Shown in pieces: positions 6,328 to 6,477 of a DNA stretch of 6,477 nt. The stretch's first letter is position 1. Each line of letters starts with the position of its first letter. The notes under the pieces were generated by a model, which saw only the letters and a program-made list of their open reading frames with translations, made no database searches and was not told the origin of the DNA. A program made the position numbers and the translations under genes. Origin of the DNA: Candidatus Cloacimonadota bacterium (lineage in GTDB: Bacteria; Cloacimonadota; Cloacimonadia; Cloacimonadales; TCS61); the NCBI GenBank assembly GCA_030626645.1, contig DAOUTP010000105.1, forward strand, positions 1 through 6,477, read 5' to 3'.

Positions 6328-6333
6328 TATAAT
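6328..6333 (+). promoter_or_regulatory. Candidate -10 box upstream of dnaB
   Basis: A perfect TATAAT sits 39 nt before the dnaB start in the 108-nt gap 6265-6372. The region 17 nt further upstream is a run of A with no good -35 box. A TTGCAC at 6313-6318 is only 9 nt away, too close to serve. No terminator hairpin for the preceding gene was found in the gap, which otherwise holds only A/T-rich sequence and a short CATTTC repetition. Confidence 0.35.
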
Positions 6334-6372
6334 AAAAATTGATTAAGAATTATTTAATATATAGGATTAGTT

Positions 6373-6477
6373 ATGGCAAAGAGAATTGAAAGACAAGTAC
6401 CAAATGACATAAATGCAGAAGCTGCGGTTCTTTCCGCAATGATGATAGATACATATTCAGTTGCAAAAGCAATAGAA
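6373..6477 (+). CDS. dnaB: Replicative DNA helicase, N-terminal fragment (runs off window)
   Basis: Thirty-five codons are present before the window ends, with no stop. The N-terminus RIERQVPNDINAEAAVLSAM matches the DnaB opening usually read as R.PP.N.EAEQ.VLGAML.D, followed by MIDTYSVAKAIE for the second helix of the N-terminal domain. DnaB is the hexameric ATP-driven helicase that unwinds DNA at the fork and binds primase through this domain. The start ATG at 6373 has AGGA (6363-6366) 6 nt upstream. The typical QA before VL is AA here. The helicase motor domain lies outside the window, so fusion or intein content cannot be judged. Family identity is likely from the short match. Confidence 0.85.
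   Translation, partial: MAKRIERQVPNDINAEAAVLSAMMIDTYSVAKAIE

Noticed and set aside
6313..6333. TTGCAC followed by TATAAT, considered as a -35/-10 pair or a sigma-54 promoter.
   Set aside because: Spacing is only 9 nt, too short for a housekeeping promoter, and no GC element of a sigma-54 -12 box is present.
1..6477. Phage defence, mobile element or CRISPR content.
   Set aside because: All genes are assignable to secretion, c-di-GMP signalling or housekeeping families; no transposase, integrase, repeat array or terminal inverted repeats are visible.

Overview
The window is AT-rich bacterial chromosomal DNA with seven complete protein-coding genes and the first 35 codons of an eighth, all on the + strand. 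The first protein ends in a type IX secretion (T9SS) type sorting domain, with an NYPNPF motif and a SGIYFYKL...KMLLLK ending. That points to a diderm of the Fibrobacteres-Chlorobi-Bacteroidetes (FCB) superphylum. The overall style resembles Cloacimonadota or a neighbouring candidate phylum. This placement is inference from protein style; no marker gene here settles it.

Layout. (1) Positions 97-1428 encode a secreted right-handed beta-helix protein with a signal peptide and a T9SS-like C-terminal domain. (2) Positions 1575-4287 hold a two-gene cyclic-di-GMP signalling unit. A receiver-GAF-GGDEF protein (predicted diguanylate cyclase) overlaps by 11 nt a receiver-PAS-HD-GYP protein (predicted c-di-GMP phosphodiesterase). 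The two receivers are clear paralogues, so one input may control both synthesis and breakdown of the messenger. (3) Positions 4370-6264 form a tightly packed housekeeping cluster: gcvH (glycine cleavage H protein), gmk (guanylate kinase), a small protein I read as a divergent RNA polymerase omega subunit (rpoZ), and a family-4/5-type 4Fe-4S uracil-DNA glycosylase. Gaps are 11, 0 and 15 nt. (4) After a 108-nt gap with a candidate promoter, dnaB (replicative helicase) begins at 6373 and runs off the window.

Starts are corrected where a Shine-Dalgarno (SD) sequence decides: 97 rather than 85, 2920 rather than 2884, and 4370 rather than 4358. gmk and the glycosylase gene appear to start with TTG. 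No RNA gene, mobile element, CRISPR array or convincing rho-independent terminator was found, and no gene-free stretch exceeds 300 bases.

I do not see a clearly novel system. The most interesting items are the coupled pair of opposing c-di-GMP enzymes with duplicated receivers, a perfect tandem 12-bp repeat just downstream of that unit's predicted -10 box, and the divergent omega candidate.
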